Part shown: positions 8,171-16,928 of the stretch, one piece after another
Layout of the letters: every line of letters starts with the position of its first letter
Position numbering within the stretch: position 1 is the stretch's first letter
NCBI GenBank assembly: GCA_035315065.1
Contig: DATFYM010000067.1
Coordinates: 30,498-94,497, forward strand
Length of the DNA stretch: 64,000 bases
Direction of reading: 5' to 3'
Source: DATFYM01 sp035315065
GTDB taxonomy: Bacteria; Acidobacteriota; Terriglobia; UBA7540
Translations under genes and position numbers: made by a program
The notes under the pieces: generated by a model
The model's input: only the letters and a program-made list of their open reading frames with translations
Database searches by the model: none
Told to the model about the DNA's origin: nothing

Positions 8171-9292
8171 GCTGTGAAGTAATTGCGAAAGAGCTTCCAA
8201 CGCAGAGACGCAGAGGCACATAGAAGAAATTGGAGACGTTGGGGAAACAAACGACATCTTCATGTTGTTCTCATGCTCTCCTCTGCGTCTCTGTGTCTCT
8301 GTATTTAATTCTTTCACACCTTCATAGGCCCGATATCGCAGGCCAGGCTTGCTGGAGATCTCGTAATAGGCTTCGCGCACGCGTCCCTTCAAGAATTCAA
8401 GGTCATGTTGCAGGGCCGCGAGTAGGTTGTCTTGCCGGGCGGCCTCGGTATTCCCTTGCACCTCATACTCGAGGTGCAGTGAGATGGGACCTTGAAAGCC
8501 ACTCTTCGCCAGCGCATTGAAGAAGTACTTCCAGTCCACCATGCCTTCGCCTAAAGGGCAGTTCTGCGCCACCCAGCCTTTCGCCGTCTTTTCCCAGAAG
8601 AAGTCCTTGACGGCAACCATTTTCAGGCGCGGCAGCACCAGGTGGGTCGCAATCTTCCAGCCACCCACTCCGCCTTCGGCCACCGCGTGACGCGGGTCGA
8701 AGTAAAACCCGACCCATCGCGAGTCAAGAGGCGCGATCACGCTCGCCATGTCCCATACGGGCGCGCCAATGTATTCCTCATGGTTGTGGTACCCGGCTTG
8801 GATACCACACTGTTGGCTCAACTCGACGAGGCCGCGAAACTGTGCCCCGGCCTCTTCCAGTTCACGCCTCACGTCCACTAGCCTGTACTCGTAATAGCCG
8901 GGCTTGAAGAACGGAATGGAGAGCTTGGCGGCAGTGGAAAGAATCGGACGGGCTGTGGGGTCTGCGGCAGAGGTGAGAGCCGTCGTAATCATCGGAACTT
9001 CGAGTCCCTCCGCACGGATGGCGGCTGCCGCCTGGGGCAGGTCTTCCGCAGCGCGGTCGGGGCGGACGTGTCCGCCGGGCCGCACCGTAAGGTCGATGCC
9101 CCCGAATCCTATGCGCTTGGCAGCCTGCGCGAGTCGCTGCCAATTCATCTGCGGGAGAGGTTTCGAGAAAAGGCAAAGCGTACCGGTGTAAGGTCCAGCG
9201 GCGGGTGCTGCCGGTGCGACCGCGGTTCCGAACGATGCGGCGCACGCGGCGGATAGCTCAAGAAAGTCACGCCTCGAGAGTTCGATCGCCAT
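7175..9292 (-). CDS. Xylose-isomerase-like sugar phosphate isomerase/epimerase that lost its stop codon in a repeat
   Basis: The genuine part is 9292 to about 8320 (~325 aa). It has a Tat-type signal (LSRRDFLELSAACAASFGTA) and the TIM-barrel family pattern: RIGFGGIDLTVRPGGHV, YHNHEEY, the metal-ligand region VGFYFDPRHAVAEGG, MVAVKDFFWEK, and PISLHLEYEV. These proteins act on sugars or sugar acids and are common beside Gfo/Idh oxidoreductases, as here (gap 58 bp, same strand). At the C-terminus the frame enters the CAGAG repeat (translated EGVKELNTETQRRRGEHE), misses the stop that this element provides elsewhere, and runs another ~380 codons antisense to the P1 peptidase gene. The tail is almost certainly not meaningful protein. 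Confidence 0.8.
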   Translation of the reverse strand: MAIELSRRDFLELSAACAASFGTAVAPAAPAAGPYTGTLCLFSKPLPQMNWQRLAQAAKRIGFGGIDLTVRPGGHVRPDRAAEDLPQAAAAIRAEGLEVPMITTALTSAADPTARPILSTAAKLSIPFFKPGYYEYRLVDVRRELEEAGAQFRGLVELSQQCGIQAGYHNHEEYIGAPVWDMASVIAPLDSRWVGFYFDPRHAVAEGGVGGWKIATHLVLPRLKMVAVKDFFWEKTAKGWVAQNCPLGEGMVDWKYFFNALAKSGFQGPISLHLEYEVQGNTEAARQDNLLAALQHDLEFLKGRVREAYYEISSKPGLRYRAYEGVKELNTETQRRRGEHENNMKMSFVSPTSPISSMCLCVSALEALSQLLHSLSPWVIIATRPPLDRTRRLHSSQDRFGNQLGSQGADDRNPEVGTHLVGGHSECRVAVAVGVVRIDGTCGAGRSHHGDLGHGGFCEANVGGHDCERRAVEHGVAHLERRGLGVAAQSSQGFNDVSESLAVGTTRSGQDSAGVPINNVPDSVYYHHGADYDLAQPQTRGAETRLHTSQTSPGQHLSNRRARAHANIAFLNRAGGCHFAGFVGGVGVGPDPAITQSEIIDHGADHDRHADIGNSPIKADLALLEIADCAPDRRQPHGAAAGQQHAMNGLDGAHRLEQHSQIGPGRGSVVVRPRCRLAVKKDCRATCGTARVREVSYPDPLHVGD
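8169..8322. repeat. Full CAGAG palindromic repeat
   Basis: Imperfect ~150 bp palindrome: left arm TGTGAAGTAATTGCG...CGCAGAGACGCAGAGGCACA, right arm CTCTGCGTCTCTGTGTCTCT...AATTCTTTCACACCTT. On the minus strand its core (AAGATGTCGTTTGTTTCC) matches the core of the element at 28717-28890 (CAGTCGTTTGTTTCC). It joins the convergent ends of two genes. Confidence 0.85.
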
Positions 9293-9350
9293 GATTCTTA
9301 CTCTCTATTTCCCTTATTTCTAAAAGGCCCGAGATCGGGTCGACCCTATT

Positions 9351-10697
9351 TCAGTCCGGCAACCGGTACGGAGCGTGATACCCATAGCTCAGCAACCTGT
9401 TGGCGCTGTCGTTGTTGGTAAAGTGCTCGCTTCCCGCGTCCCACTCCAGGTATGACTTGGTGTGGTTGGCAATGTTCGCGATCAACGTAGTCACGGTGCT
9501 GCGGTGGCCTGCCTCGATGTCACAAGTGCACCGACCGCGGCTCCGCACGCAGTCCAGGAAGTTGCGGGCGTGCAGGGCAGTGCTATCCTTGCCTTCCGCC
9601 TTCCTCGAAGCAATCACGGCCTTGCGATCCTTCGCGTAGTTGGAATCGGAGGCGCGACGAAGCGGACTGCGAGCCGGGATTTCATCCTGGGTGATTCCTT
9701 CCGGAACGACCTCATAGCTGTCCCAAGTAAGGTAGAGCGTGCCCTTGGTGCCGCGAACTTCAATGTTGCTGGCGCGGCGATCGGCAGGGGCGCCGTTGGC
9801 GTTGAATTGCGAGAAGGTGACGAGTGTCCCGCCGGGATAAGTCCACAGGGCCTCGAGCGTGTCAGGAATCTCGCGATTGTCTTCGACGGCCAGCTTACCA
9901 CCCATCGCCGTCACCGCCAGCGGCGTATCATGGCCCAGAGCCCAATGGGTGAAGTCGAGGTAGTGCGCCCCGAAGTTGGTCACCTGGCCGCCCGAGTAGT
10001 CGTAAAACCACCGGAAACGATAAAGGCAGCGATTCCGGTTGTACGGCACCCTCGGTGCAGGGCCGAGCCAGGAATCCCAATCCAGCTCCGCAGGAGGGTT
10101 TTCGTCAGGCGGGTTGCCGATGCCCTTGGGCCACTCGTTCTCGATGTGAAAAGAACGAATGCTGGTGACCTTGCCGATGCCGCCGCTGTGGATGAGATCG
10201 ACAGCCTCTTGGCACAGAGGCGAAGACCGCCGCATCAGGCCCACCTGGGTGACCCGGTTGTGGCGGCGAGCCATCTCTACCATCTTGCGGCCTTCGGCCA
10301 CGCGAAGCGAAAGCGGCTTTTCGACATAAACGTCCTTTCCGGCCTGGCACGCTCCGACGGTCTGCAGTGCGTGCCAATGGTCCGGCGTGCAGATGACGAT
10401 GGCGTCGAGATCCTTGACCTCCAGCAGCTTCTTGTACTCCTTAAACTGCCTCGGGTGGGTGCCGATCTTCCTGGCCGCAAAGTCGAGGTAAGGCTGATAA
10501 AGGTCGCAGATGGCCGCGACTTCGGCATCTCTGTGCCCCAGGAAGCCATCCAGGACTTGATCACCGCGGTTCCCGAGGCCGATGAAACCCAGTCGGATGC
10601 GGTCGTTCGCCCCCAGCACTCGCATGCCGCTGAGTGCCGTGGTAACGCCTGCTGCCGTCAAGGCCCCAGTGAAGCTTCTTCGCGTCAATCGACTCAT
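9351..10697 (-). CDS. Gfo/Idh/MocA-family oxidoreductase with Tat signal
   Basis: 448 aa, ATG at 10697 preceded by GGAGGAAACGGCC. NAD(P)-dependent sugar or inositol oxidoreductase family. Tat signal LTRRSFTGALTAAGVTTALS, Rossmann motif GFIGLGNRGDQV (about residues 37-48), the DHWHALQTVGACQAGKDVYV block, then the EKPLS signature, and the C-terminal alpha/beta domain with WLGPAPRVPYNRNR. This exported subfamily is typical of Acidobacteria and Planctomycetes. It lies directly upstream of the isomerase-like gene on the same strand, probably in one operon. The substrate is not predictable. Confidence 0.92.
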   Translation of the reverse strand: MSRLTRRSFTGALTAAGVTTALSGMRVLGANDRIRLGFIGLGNRGDQVLDGFLGHRDAEVAAICDLYQPYLDFAARKIGTHPRQFKEYKKLLEVKDLDAIVICTPDHWHALQTVGACQAGKDVYVEKPLSLRVAEGRKMVEMARRHNRVTQVGLMRRSSPLCQEAVDLIHSGGIGKVTSIRSFHIENEWPKGIGNPPDENPPAELDWDSWLGPAPRVPYNRNRCLYRFRWFYDYSGGQVTNFGAHYLDFTHWALGHDTPLAVTAMGGKLAVEDNREIPDTLEALWTYPGGTLVTFSQFNANGAPADRRASNIEVRGTKGTLYLTWDSYEVVPEGITQDEIPARSPLRRASDSNYAKDRKAVIASRKAEGKDSTALHARNFLDCVRSRGRCTCDIEAGHRSTVTTLIANIANHTKSYLEWDAGSEHFTNNDSANRLLSYGYHAPYRLPD

Positions 10698-10914
10698 GGC
10701 CGTTTCCTCCGCCAGACCATATCACAGTGCTGCAAGTTGCAGCGGAATTTCGCTCCCAGATAAGGTCTGGCTGCGCCACCGACCGGTGCGCAAAGCAGCA
10801 ACCGCTCCGGTTCTGCACGTGTCGCGTGCCTCTCAGCCTTGGGCTCTCGACTTATTCCATTTTACCGTTGCTTAGTGAGTGCGTTTTGAGCCATGCTGCA
10901 CTTTCGGAGGAAAC

Positions 10915-13572
10915 ATGAAAAAGTCCATTCTCTTCCTTCTCGCACTCGCCGTAGCCACCGGCGGCTCGGCCGCGCGCGCAGCGTCCAAGCCGGATTCCAG
11001 AATTGAGCTGAAAGAAGGCTGGGCGATTCAATCGTCCACCTCCACCTCTGACAAAGGTGATGTTCTCTCCACCGTCGGGCGCACAACGGCGGGCTGGTAT
11101 CCCACTTCGGTGCCGAGCACGGTGCTGGCGGCGCTGGTCCGCAACCACGTTTATCCCGACCCGTACTTCGCCATGAACCTACGCTCGATTCCGGGCGTCA
11201 GTTACCCCATCGGCCAAAACTTTTCCAATATCGAGATGCCGGCCGGCAGTCCTTTCCGGCCCTCGTGGTGGTATCGCACCGAGTTCGCGCTGCCCAAAGT
11301 CGCCCATGGCCAGCACCTGTGGCTGCACTTCGACGGCATCAATTATCGCGCCAACGTGTGGCTGAACGGCCGCCAGATCGCAAAGTCCGACAGCCTGGTG
11401 GGAATGTGGCGGCTCTTCGAATTCGACATCACGGACGCGGCGCGTCCGGGGCAGCGGAACGCCCTGGCCGTGGAAATCTTTCCGCCGCACCCGGACGATC
11501 TCGCCATCACCTGGGTCGATTGGAACCCTTCCCCACCCGACAAAGATATGGGTATCTGGCGTGGCGTTTATGTCACCACCAGCGGTCCGGTGACGCTTCG
11601 CTATCCTCGCGTGGCCACCCACTTTGACCTGCCATCGCTCGCTACCGCCCATCTAACGGTGATCGCTGAAGCGCACAACGCCACGGATAAAGCCGTGAAG
11701 GGAACGCTGACAGGCCGCATCGAAAAGATCGAGTTCTCGCAAGTGGTGGAACTGGCGCCGGGCGAGACCAAGACGGTGACATTCTCACCAGATCAATTCC
11801 CCAAACTTAATCTCGGCCAACCGCGGGTGTGGTGGCCGGCGAAGCTGGGAGGGCAAGACCTCTACGACCTGGATCTCCAGTTCAAAGTGGGCGGCAAAGT
11901 CTCCGACCGCCTCGCCCAGCGTTTTGGTATCCGCGAGATAACGTCGGAGCTCACCGACCAGGGCTACCGGCTCTTCAAAATCAACGGCCGGAACATCCTC
12001 ATTCGCGGCGGCGGCTGGTGCCCGGACATGATGCTACGTCCTTCGCCCGAACGCGACGAGGCGCAGCTTCGCTACGTCCTGGGCATGAATCTCAACACCA
12101 TCCGCTTCGAGGGCAAGCTCGAGTCCGAAGAGTTCCTGGGGCTTTGCGACAAGTACGGCATCCTGGTGCTGGCGGGCTGGTGCTGCTGCGACCATTGGGA
12201 AAGGTGGAGGACCTGGAAGGAGGAGGACTACGGGGTGGCCGCCGAGTCCTTGCGCGACCAGCTTCGGCGGCTAGGCGCGCACGCCTGCATTCTCGACTGG
12301 CTCTACGGCAGCGACAATCCTCCGCCGCCCAAGGTGGAGGACGCGTACCTCTCCGTCATCAAGGAAACGCAGTGGCCCAACCCCTATCAGTCTTCGGCTA
12401 CCGCGCGCCCCACGCCCGGATCGGGCCAAACCGGGGTGAAGATGACCGGACCCTACGAGTACGTCCCGTCTGACTACTGGCTGGAAGACACCAAGAACGG
12501 CGGCGCCTATGGGTTCAACACCGAGACCAGCCCCGGCCCGGCCGTCCCGCCCGTCGCCAGCCTGCGCACCTTCCTGCCGCCGGACCATCTGTGGCCCATC
12601 GACAACTTCTGGGACATGCACGCCGGCGGCGGCGAGTTCAGGAATCTGAAGGTTTTCACCGAGGCGCTGGAACGCCGCTACGGCAAGTCCGATAGCCTTG
12701 ACGACTACGTCGAGAAGTCGCAGCTCATCACCTACGAAGGCGAGCGCGCCATGTTCGAGGCGTATGGCCGCAACAAGTACCGGTCGACGGGGGTGATCCA
12801 GTGGATGCTCAACAACGCCTGGCCATCGCTGATCTGGCACCTTTTTGACTATACCCTGCGCCCCGCCGGAGGCTACTTCGGCGCCCAAAAGGCGTGCGAG
12901 CCGCTGCACGTGCAGTTCTCCTACGACGATCGCTCGGTGGTGGTGGTGAATTCCACTTACGAGAGCCCCAAAAACTTCAGGGTGGCGGCCAAGGTTTACA
13001 ACCTCGACCTCACGCCGGGGTTCTCGCACGAGGCAGCTATCGATGTGACGCCGGACAGCTCTAGCCGCGTCTTTCAGGTTCCTCGGGACCAAAGCCTCAG
13101 CACCACCTACTTTCTTGACCTGCGCCTGGAAGACGGTTCCGGCAAACTGGTGAGTTCGAACTTCTACTGGCTCTCCACCAAGCCCGACGTGCTCAAGTTT
13201 GACAGCAGCAAGTGGTATTACACCCCGACCGAGTCCTATGCCGACTTCACCAGCCTCAAGGACCTGCCGCGTGCCGAGGTGGGACTGTCGGGTGAGGTCC
13301 GGCGCCAGGGCGACGAGCAGGTGGCGCAGGTAACGGTGCGGAATCCGAGTTCGCACTTGGCGTTCTTCGTCCATTTGCAAGTGACGAAGGGCGAGGGCGG
13401 AGAGGAGGTCTTGCCGGTGCTTTGGAACGACAACTACTTCCGGCTGATGCCCGGCGAAAGCCGCGAGGTGACGGCAACTTATCTTGGTCCGGATGTGCTG
13501 GGGTCGAAACCGGTAGTGGCGGCCGATGGGTGGAACGTGGCGCCGGCATCGGCCGCGCTGGCAGTCAAGTAG
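10915..13572 (+). CDS. Secreted glycoside hydrolase family 2, exo-beta-D-glucosaminidase (CsxA) type
   Basis: 885 aa from ATG at 10915, CGGAGG 4 bp upstream. Signal peptide MKKSILFLLALAVATGGSAARA. GH2 order: jelly-roll domain (PSWWYRTEFALP, LHFDGINYRANVWLNGRQIA), Ig-like domain, TIM barrel, C-terminal beta domains. The acid/base position reads LYGSDNPPPP with D467, and the nucleophile FNTETSPGPA with E537. An Asp rather than Glu at the acid/base site is the known hallmark of the CsxA subgroup that cleaves glucosamine from chitosan ends. WCCCDHWERW is also typical of this branch. Substrate is therefore probably chito-oligosaccharide or another amino sugar; beta-mannoside is the alternative. 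Divergent from the Gfo/Idh gene. Confidence 0.88.
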   Translation: MKKSILFLLALAVATGGSAARAASKPDSRIELKEGWAIQSSTSTSDKGDVLSTVGRTTAGWYPTSVPSTVLAALVRNHVYPDPYFAMNLRSIPGVSYPIGQNFSNIEMPAGSPFRPSWWYRTEFALPKVAHGQHLWLHFDGINYRANVWLNGRQIAKSDSLVGMWRLFEFDITDAARPGQRNALAVEIFPPHPDDLAITWVDWNPSPPDKDMGIWRGVYVTTSGPVTLRYPRVATHFDLPSLATAHLTVIAEAHNATDKAVKGTLTGRIEKIEFSQVVELAPGETKTVTFSPDQFPKLNLGQPRVWWPAKLGGQDLYDLDLQFKVGGKVSDRLAQRFGIREITSELTDQGYRLFKINGRNILIRGGGWCPDMMLRPSPERDEAQLRYVLGMNLNTIRFEGKLESEEFLGLCDKYGILVLAGWCCCDHWERWRTWKEEDYGVAAESLRDQLRRLGAHACILDWLYGSDNPPPPKVEDAYLSVIKETQWPNPYQSSATARPTPGSGQTGVKMTGPYEYVPSDYWLEDTKNGGAYGFNTETSPGPAVPPVASLRTFLPPDHLWPIDNFWDMHAGGGEFRNLKVFTEALERRYGKSDSLDDYVEKSQLITYEGERAMFEAYGRNKYRSTGVIQWMLNNAWPSLIWHLFDYTLRPAGGYFGAQKACEPLHVQFSYDDRSVVVVNSTYESPKNFRVAAKVYNLDLTPGFSHEAAIDVTPDSSSRVFQVPRDQSLSTTYFLDLRLEDGSGKLVSSNFYWLSTKPDVLKFDSSKWYYTPTESYADFTSLKDLPRAEVGLSGEVRRQGDEQVAQVTVRNPSSHLAFFVHLQVTKGEGGEEVLPVLWNDNYFRLMPGESREVTATYLGPDVLGSKPVVAADGWNVAPASAALAVK

Positions 13573-13853
13573 AAGCGGCTTTACGTCGCCATCTGGCGAG
13601 GTGAACTCACCGCTACAGCATGACCCGCTACCGAGCGCGAGCATCGTGTCCCGTCACTCAGCGTAGGCCTGCCGGCTGCTCTGTTGTTGGTATGTTGATG
13701 GCGATTACGGATGGGAAGGACGACCCGGGAGAGACGGAGGGCACTGAGGGCTCGGAGCAAGAGGGCTCTGCTCGACTCTGTACCCTCCGTGAGGGGGAGA
13801 GCTGTTTTCAGATGCGGCGACCAGGAGCCGCACGGTGTTTCATGCCACAGCAC

Positions 13854-14423
13854 TCAGCGCCGGGCGAAACTGCGGAATCCACCACCGACTGCGCCGCGAC
13901 CAACTGGACCATGGGTAACCGGTCCGCGTCCAACATAGCCGCGCCCGTACCCGCGACCATAGTACCCAAGGCCGTAGTAGCCGCGCCCATAACCTCCGAT
14001 GATTACGCCGCCCCCACCCCCGTAATACGGGTAGCCGTAGTTGCCATACCCGCAGCCGTAGGGGTCATAGTAAAGATCGCAGCCGTAATAGTACGGGTCG
14101 TAGTAGCCGCCCCAGTATGGCGCATAGCCGAACCCAAAGCCCCACCAGCCATAACCTCGGTGCCGGCCGCGGTATCCGTAGCCACCGCGATATCCGTAGC
14201 CGCCGCGGTAACCGTACCCGCCACGATAGCCGCCGTACGTTCCTCCGCGCACGCCGCCCGCGAAGCCTCCGCGGTACCCGCCGCCTCCGCTGACCCGCGC
14301 CCCGCCGCCACCGCCATGGAATCCGCCTCCACCACCATGGCCGCCACCTCCGCCCCGCTGGGCAAAGCCGTTGGTGGCCAGAGCCAACCCGACTGTGACA
14401 ACCATGACCATGAGTTTCTTCAT
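13854..14423 (-). CDS. Secreted glycine/tyrosine-rich low-complexity protein
   Basis: 189 aa. Signal peptide MKKLMVMVVTVGLALATNGFA, cleaved near AQRGG. The rest is GGGGGHGGGGGFHGGGGG, then three tandem YGYRGG units (14170-14230) and a Tyr/Gly-rich tail with a pair of Cys (YYGCDLYYDPYGCGYG). Such proteins are common in Acidobacteria and are presumed structural or surface-coating. The composition is strongly strand-specific, so a real gene is likely, but no function can be assigned. Confidence 0.75.
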   Translation of the reverse strand: MKKLMVMVVTVGLALATNGFAQRGGGGGHGGGGGFHGGGGGARVSGGGGYRGGFAGGVRGGTYGGYRGGYGYRGGYGYRGGYGYRGRHRGYGWWGFGFGYAPYWGGYYDPYYYGCDLYYDPYGCGYGNYGYPYYGGGGGVIIGGYGRGYYGLGYYGRGYGRGYVGRGPVTHGPVGRGAVGGGFRSFARR

Positions 14424-14625
14424 GTCAAGCCTCCAGCCTTACGATCGCCTACCAAAACCTCCAACCGACACCGTGCAACTGGCTTACCAATGCTTTGTTG
14501 GGGCAAGCACTTGAAAACACAGGGTGGGATCGATTCACGGGTGGTTGATTTGCACCACTCGGGTGGTGGTTTTGGGCCAGCGGATGACTGCATCCCACTG
14601 ACACCTTCTGAAACCGAGGTGAATC

Positions 14626-16896
14626 ATGAAGTCTCGAAAGTGGTCCCTACGAATCCTGCGCCTCGTTCCAGCCCTTGCGCTGCTGACCATCGTCACGGCC
14701 CCGGCGCGGGCGCAATTCCCGTTCCAGCAGCAGGAACCCAAGGGCCCGTGGATGGACAAGACCCTGTCTCCTGACCAGCGGGCCGACCTGGTGATCGCGC
14801 AGATGACCCTTGACGAGAAGATCTCGCTGCTGCACGGAGGCGGCTGGGCGGAGTTGTTCGCGCTGTTTGCGCCCGCCGGCACGGCGCCGGCGACGCGCTC
14901 CCTCGGCAACGCCGGCTACATCCCTGGTATTCCCCGGCTCGGCACTCCGGACCTCCAGATGGCCGACGCCGCCGTCGGGGTCACGCACGGTTCCGTCTTC
15001 GGTCGCTATTGCACGGCGCTGCCTTCGGGGGTGTTGGAGGCCTCCACCTGGGACCTGGCGATGGCGCGCGCGTACGGAGCCCTGATCGGCAGGGAGCTGC
15101 GCGATCAAGGTTACACCATGTCGTTGGGCGGCGGCGTCAACCTGACGCGCGAGCCGCGCAACGGCCGCATCTTCGAGTACAAGGGCGAGGGTCCCATACT
15201 GGCGGGGAAGTTGGTGGGCGCGGAAATGTGGGCCCTTCAGGAGCAAGGGGTCATCGGTGACATGAAGCACTATGCCATGAACGACCAGGAGAACGGCCGC
15301 AACTACGTCAACATCAAGGTCGACCGGCGTGCTATGCGCGAAAGCGATCTGCTGGCCTTCGAGATCGGCGTCAAGGACTCGGGCGTGGGAGCGGTGATGT
15401 GCTCCTATAACCTCGTCAATGGCGATTACGCTTGCGAGAACGACTACCTGCTGACCACCGCGCTGAAGAAAGACTTCGGCTTTCAGGGTTTCGTCGTGTC
15501 GGACTGGGGCGCTACCCACAGCGTCGCCAAAGCGGCCATGGCGGGCCTCGATATGGAGATGCCCGGCAACGATCATTTCGGCGAGGCGCTGAAGAAGGCG
15601 GTGGAAAGCGGCAAGGTACCCACGTCGCGTCTCAATGACATGGTGCACCGCATCCTGCGTTCGGAGTTCGCGGTGGGACTCTTCGACCATCCGCCGGATC
15701 GCACGGCGGTTGATCCTGTCCCCGGCTTCGAAGTGGCTCAGCGTGTCGCCGAGGAGGGCACGGTCCTGTTGAAAAACTCGGACCACCAACTCCCGCTCGA
15801 CGCCTCGGCCATTCGATCGATTGCGGTGATCGGATCGCATGCCGACGTGGGCGTGCTCTCGGGCGGCGGCTCGGCTCAGGTTGACGCAGCGGGTGGAAGC
15901 GCGGAGTCGACGCCGGGCAGTTTCGCCGGTTTTGGCGACCAAGTCTGGCATCGCTCCTCGCCCCTCAAAGCGATCCGCACCAAGGTGCCCAACGCCAAGG
16001 TCGAGTTCAACAAGGGTACGGACACAGCCGCCGCGGCCCGCCTGGCCCAGGCATCGGACATTGCCGTCGTGTTCGTGAGCCAGCATACCAGCGAGGGGGC
16101 GGACGTGCCCAGTTTGGCGTTGCCCGAGAAACAGGGCGCGCTGGTGAGCGCCGTGGCAGCAGCAAACCCGCACACCATCGTGGTGCTGGAGACCGGCGGT
16201 CCGGTGATCATGCCCTGGGTGGACAGCGTGAGCGCGGTGTTGGAGTCGTGGTATCCGGGAATCCGCGGCGCGCAAGCCATTGCCAACATCCTCTTTGGCG
16301 AGGTGAACCCTTCCGGAAAGCTGCCCCTCACCTTCCCTAAAGCGGAGGCAGACCTGCCGCGTCCTGAGCTCGCGCATCAGCCGCCCGGACGACCCGAAGA
16401 TATGAAGGCCCTGTTTCCGGGGACGCCTTTCAAAGAGAATACCCGGCAGTTCGACCTCGACTATGACGAAGGGCTGAAAGTAGGCTACAAGTGGTACGAC
16501 GCGGAAGGCAAGACGCCACTGTTTGCGTTTGGCCACGGGCTTTCCTACACGACCTATGCTTACTCCGACCTCAAGGTCACGCCGGGACAGTCCCCCGCGG
16601 TGAGCTTCACGGTGAAGAACACCGGCGCCCGTGCCGGGGCGGAGACCGCCCAGGTGTGCGTCACGCTGCCGTCGGCGGCGGGAGAGCCTTTCCGGCGCCT
16701 GGTAGCGTGGGAGAAGGTCCAGCTCGCACCCGGCGAAGCCAAAACGGTGACGGCTGCGCTCGATCCCCACTACCTCTCGATCTTCAACGCCGATCGGGAC
16801 GCCTGGGAATTGGTGCCCGGCGACTATCAGGTGCACGTAGGCGGATCGTCTCGCGAGACGCCGCTGCACGGGACCTTGGCGGTTGGAGGGAATTGA
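14626..16896 (+). CDS. Secreted glycoside hydrolase family 3 beta-glucosidase
   Basis: 756 aa, GAGGTG upstream of ATG. Signal peptide ends APARAQ. GH3 N-terminal barrel: LGNAGYIPGIPRLGTPDLQM, MKHYAMNDQENGRNY, and the nucleophile motif GFVVSDWGATHS with D293. GH3 C-terminal domain: RVAEEGTVLLKNSDHQLPL, VVFVSQHTSEGADVPSLALP; C-terminal fibronectin III-like domain (TVKNTGARAGAETAQVCV, LVAWEKVQLAPGEAKTV). It releases terminal beta-linked glucose or xylose in the periplasm or outside. Together with the GH2 gene it suggests use of beta-linked polysaccharide, an inference from proximity only. Confidence 0.93.
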   Translation: MKSRKWSLRILRLVPALALLTIVTAPARAQFPFQQQEPKGPWMDKTLSPDQRADLVIAQMTLDEKISLLHGGGWAELFALFAPAGTAPATRSLGNAGYIPGIPRLGTPDLQMADAAVGVTHGSVFGRYCTALPSGVLEASTWDLAMARAYGALIGRELRDQGYTMSLGGGVNLTREPRNGRIFEYKGEGPILAGKLVGAEMWALQEQGVIGDMKHYAMNDQENGRNYVNIKVDRRAMRESDLLAFEIGVKDSGVGAVMCSYNLVNGDYACENDYLLTTALKKDFGFQGFVVSDWGATHSVAKAAMAGLDMEMPGNDHFGEALKKAVESGKVPTSRLNDMVHRILRSEFAVGLFDHPPDRTAVDPVPGFEVAQRVAEEGTVLLKNSDHQLPLDASAIRSIAVIGSHADVGVLSGGGSAQVDAAGGSAESTPGSFAGFGDQVWHRSSPLKAIRTKVPNAKVEFNKGTDTAAAARLAQASDIAVVFVSQHTSEGADVPSLALPEKQGALVSAVAAANPHTIVVLETGGPVIMPWVDSVSAVLESWYPGIRGAQAIANILFGEVNPSGKLPLTFPKAEADLPRPELAHQPPGRPEDMKALFPGTPFKENTRQFDLDYDEGLKVGYKWYDAEGKTPLFAFGHGLSYTTYAYSDLKVTPGQSPAVSFTVKNTGARAGAETAQVCVTLPSAAGEPFRRLVAWEKVQLAPGEAKTVTAALDPHYLSIFNADRDAWELVPGDYQVHVGGSSRETPLHGTLAVGGN

Positions 16897-16928
16897 TAGG
16901 CTAGATAGCTCGCCATAACCAGATCAGA

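Noticed and set aside
9462..10763. 433-codon frame antisense to the Gfo/Idh gene
   Set aside because: Lacks any recognisable motif, while the opposite strand is a clear oxidoreductase with its own ribosome site.
13620..14774. 384-codon Ala/Val/Pro-rich plus-strand frame
   Set aside because: It is the complement of the glycine-rich secreted protein and crosses intergenic DNA; composition is explained by the Gly/Tyr repeats opposite.
14647..16869. 740-codon frame antisense to the GH3 gene
   Set aside because: Long, but His/Arg-rich and motif-free; the GH3 strand carries all family signatures.
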